Assembly (NCBI GenBank): GCA_964430375.1
Contig: CAYSEZ010000022.1
Coordinates: 1-14,733, forward strand
DNA from: HGM10836 sp964430375
GTDB lineage: Bacteria; Bacillota_I; Bacilli_A; RF39; UBA660
DNA length: 14,733 nt
Direction: 5' to 3'
In this document: in pieces, positions 13,726 through 14,733 of the stretch
Numbering within the stretch: the first letter of the stretch is position 1
Layout: every line of letters starts with the position of its first letter
The notes under the pieces: model-generated
Database searches by the model: none
Seen by the model: the letters and a program-made list of their open reading frames with translations, nothing else
What the model was told of the DNA's origin: nothing
Translations under genes and position numbers: made by a program

Positions 13726-14526
13726 TTAGTTGTCATAAAAATCTAAAAATGATACTTTTTTATTTTTTTCTTTATATCCTAAAATAGCATCTAAATTTAT
13801 ATTATCACTACTTCTTAAGATATTAATATCTATATTTTTATTATCTTTTTTTAATGTTTTAATTAAGTTTTTAATTTCAAGTCTTTTACCTATTTGTTTT
13901 TCTGTTACAGTACATGCACAATTTAAAAAATGTAAATCACAGTACTTAGCCCATGATATTATATCTTCTTCTTTTACATAATATAAAGGTCTAATTAACT
14001 CCATATTATCAAAGTTAGTACTTTTTAATTTAGGCATCATTGTTTTATATTCTCCAGCATAAATAACATTTAATAAAATTGTTTCTATTACATCATCAAA
14101 ATGATGACCTAATGCTATTTTATTACATCCTAAAGACTTTGCTTTTTCATATAAAGATCCTCTTCTTTTTCTAGCACATAAATAACATATATTTGATGAA
14201 TTTTCTATTTGTTTAAATATATTACTATCATATATAGTAGCATTTATATTTAATTTATTTAAGTTTTCTTTTATTTTATCAAGATTTTCTTTGGTATATC
14301 CTGGATTCATAACAATAAATTCTAAATCAAATTTTAATTTACTATGTTTTTGTAACTCTTGCATACATTTAGCAAGTAAAAACGAATCTTTACCTCCGGA
14401 AATACATACTGCAATTTTATCATTATCATTTACTAAATTAAATTCCTTTACTCCTTTTAAAAATCTACCATATATTTTACTTTTATACTTTTTTATTATA
14501 CTTCTTTCAATATCTATTAATTCCAT
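13726..14526 (-). CDS. TtcA-like PP-loop tRNA thiolation-type protein
   Basis: The 266-residue protein has the ATP-pyrophosphatase PP-loop SGGKDS (43-48), the pair C114-Y-L-C117 followed by ARKRRGSLYEKAK, GHHFDDVIETILLN (140-153), and C203-A-C205. This is the TtcA arrangement: ATP binding plus three cysteines able to hold an iron-sulfur cluster for 2-thiocytidine formation in tRNA. Paralogues in Bacillota have uncertain substrates, so I leave the symbol blank. GGAG stands 6 bases before the ATG. No promoter fits in the 26 bases after the upstream gene, so it is probably reached by readthrough of the 14536-14560 terminator. Confidence 0.88.
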   Translation of the reverse strand: MELIDIERSIIKKYKSKIYGRFLKGVKEFNLVNDNDKIAVCISGGKDSFLLAKCMQELQKHSKLKFDLEFIVMNPGYTKENLDKIKENLNKLNINATIYDSNIFKQIENSSNICYLCARKRRGSLYEKAKSLGCNKIALGHHFDDVIETILLNVIYAGEYKTMMPKLKSTNFDNMELIRPLYYVKEEDIISWAKYCDLHFLNCACTVTEKQIGKRLEIKNLIKTLKKDNKNIDINILRSSDNINLDAILGYKEKNKKVSFLDFYDN

Positions 14527-14535
14527 AACTACTCC

Positions 14536-14560
14536 AAAAAAATAGATTAAATCTATTTTT
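14536..14560 (-). terminator. Hairpin terminator between the Cys-Asp gene and the TtcA-like gene
   Basis: AAAAATAGAT and ATCTATTTTT form a perfect 10-bp stem (14551-14560 with 14538-14547) with a TTA loop and a T-rich 3' arm on the minus strand. It contains the stop codon of the upstream gene, and the TtcA-like ribosome site follows immediately. Confidence 0.65.
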
Positions 14561-14729
14561 CTTCATGGTTACATGTACATTTTTCATCATGGCAAGTACA
14601 TTCTTTACCATCTTTACATCCACATGTACAATTTTCATCGCAATCACAGTCGCAATCACAATCACAATCACAGTCGCAATCGCAATCACAATCACAATCA
14701 CAATCACAACCTACACTAAAAAATTGCAT
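14553..14729 (-). CDS. Cys-Asp tandem repeat protein, metallothionein-like, possibly 5'-partial
   Basis: The protein has 58 residues and begins MQFFSVG. Twelve consecutive Cys-Asp pairs follow (residues 8-31), then ENCTCGCKDGKECTCHDEKC and TCNHEEK. Nineteen of 58 residues are Cys, and every Cys run is in C-x-C spacing, as in metal-thiolate proteins. There are also His and many acidic residues, no membrane segment and no signal peptide. Metal binding or storage (zinc, copper or cadmium) is an inference from composition; I know no characterised family with this repeat. Codons alternate TGT/TGC and GAT/GAC, which suggests selection on the protein. The start ATG is 4 bases from the window edge with no ribosome site visible, so the frame may begin further upstream. 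Confidence 0.75.
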   Translation of the reverse strand: MQFFSVGCDCDCDCDCDCDCDCDCDCDCDCDENCTCGCKDGKECTCHDEKCTCNHEEK

Positions 14730-14733
14730 TTGT

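Noticed and set aside
14507..14707. An open frame of alternating Val/Ile across the right-end repeat
   Set aside because: It is the shifted reading of the TGTGAT repeat of the Cys-Asp gene, has no ribosome site, and runs through the terminator and into the TtcA-like gene.
14631..14715. CRISPR-like or regulatory short repeat at the right end
   Set aside because: The unit is 6 bases without spacers and keeps one coding frame (Cys-Asp), so it is a coding repeat.

Overview
The window is very AT-rich and reads like a chromosomal segment of a low-GC Bacillota lineage, for example an uncultured gut Bacilli, Erysipelotrichia or RF39-type organism; the lineage is an inference from gene content. TGA ends nusB (12630-12632) and every tryptophan I checked is TGG, so the normal bacterial code applies and not the Mycoplasma code. 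All convincing genes lie on the minus strand, so they are read from right to left.

Right end to centre: a 58-residue protein with twelve tandem Cys-Asp pairs (14553-14729, possibly incomplete at the edge) precedes a TtcA-like PP-loop enzyme. A gap of about 690 bases follows. It holds a structured RNA of about 163 nt (6S-like or unclassified), a second copy of a promoter/leader element whose first copy is at 190-263, a probable transposase 5' remnant and several AT-rich inverted repeats. Next come nusB-xseA-xseB, joined by two 8-base overlaps, and then rnjA with its own promoter.

Centre: a membrane-anchored double-thioredoxin-fold protein with its own promoter and terminator sits just upstream of a compact bacteriocin operon. 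That operon encodes a C39-peptidase ABC exporter followed by two double-glycine precursor peptides whose genes overlap by 32 bases. The exporter should cleave both leaders and export both core peptides, which could form a two-peptide bacteriocin. No immunity gene is visible.

Left part: rpoZ and a coiled-coil protein form one unit, followed by a GNAT acetyltransferase. ileS comes next, under an isoleucine T-box with specifier ATC. Its enzyme carries GLHH in place of the usual HIGH signature. It is followed without real gaps by a YugP-type membrane zinc peptidase and a two-helix zinc-ribbon protein. At the left end a small transcript with its own promoter and terminator encodes a 26-residue hydrophobic peptide resembling a type I toxin.

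The housekeeping genes are ordinary. The accessory items worth attention are the Cys-Asp protein, the nested bacteriocin pair, the type I toxin-like locus with its degraded second copy, and the orphan structured RNA.
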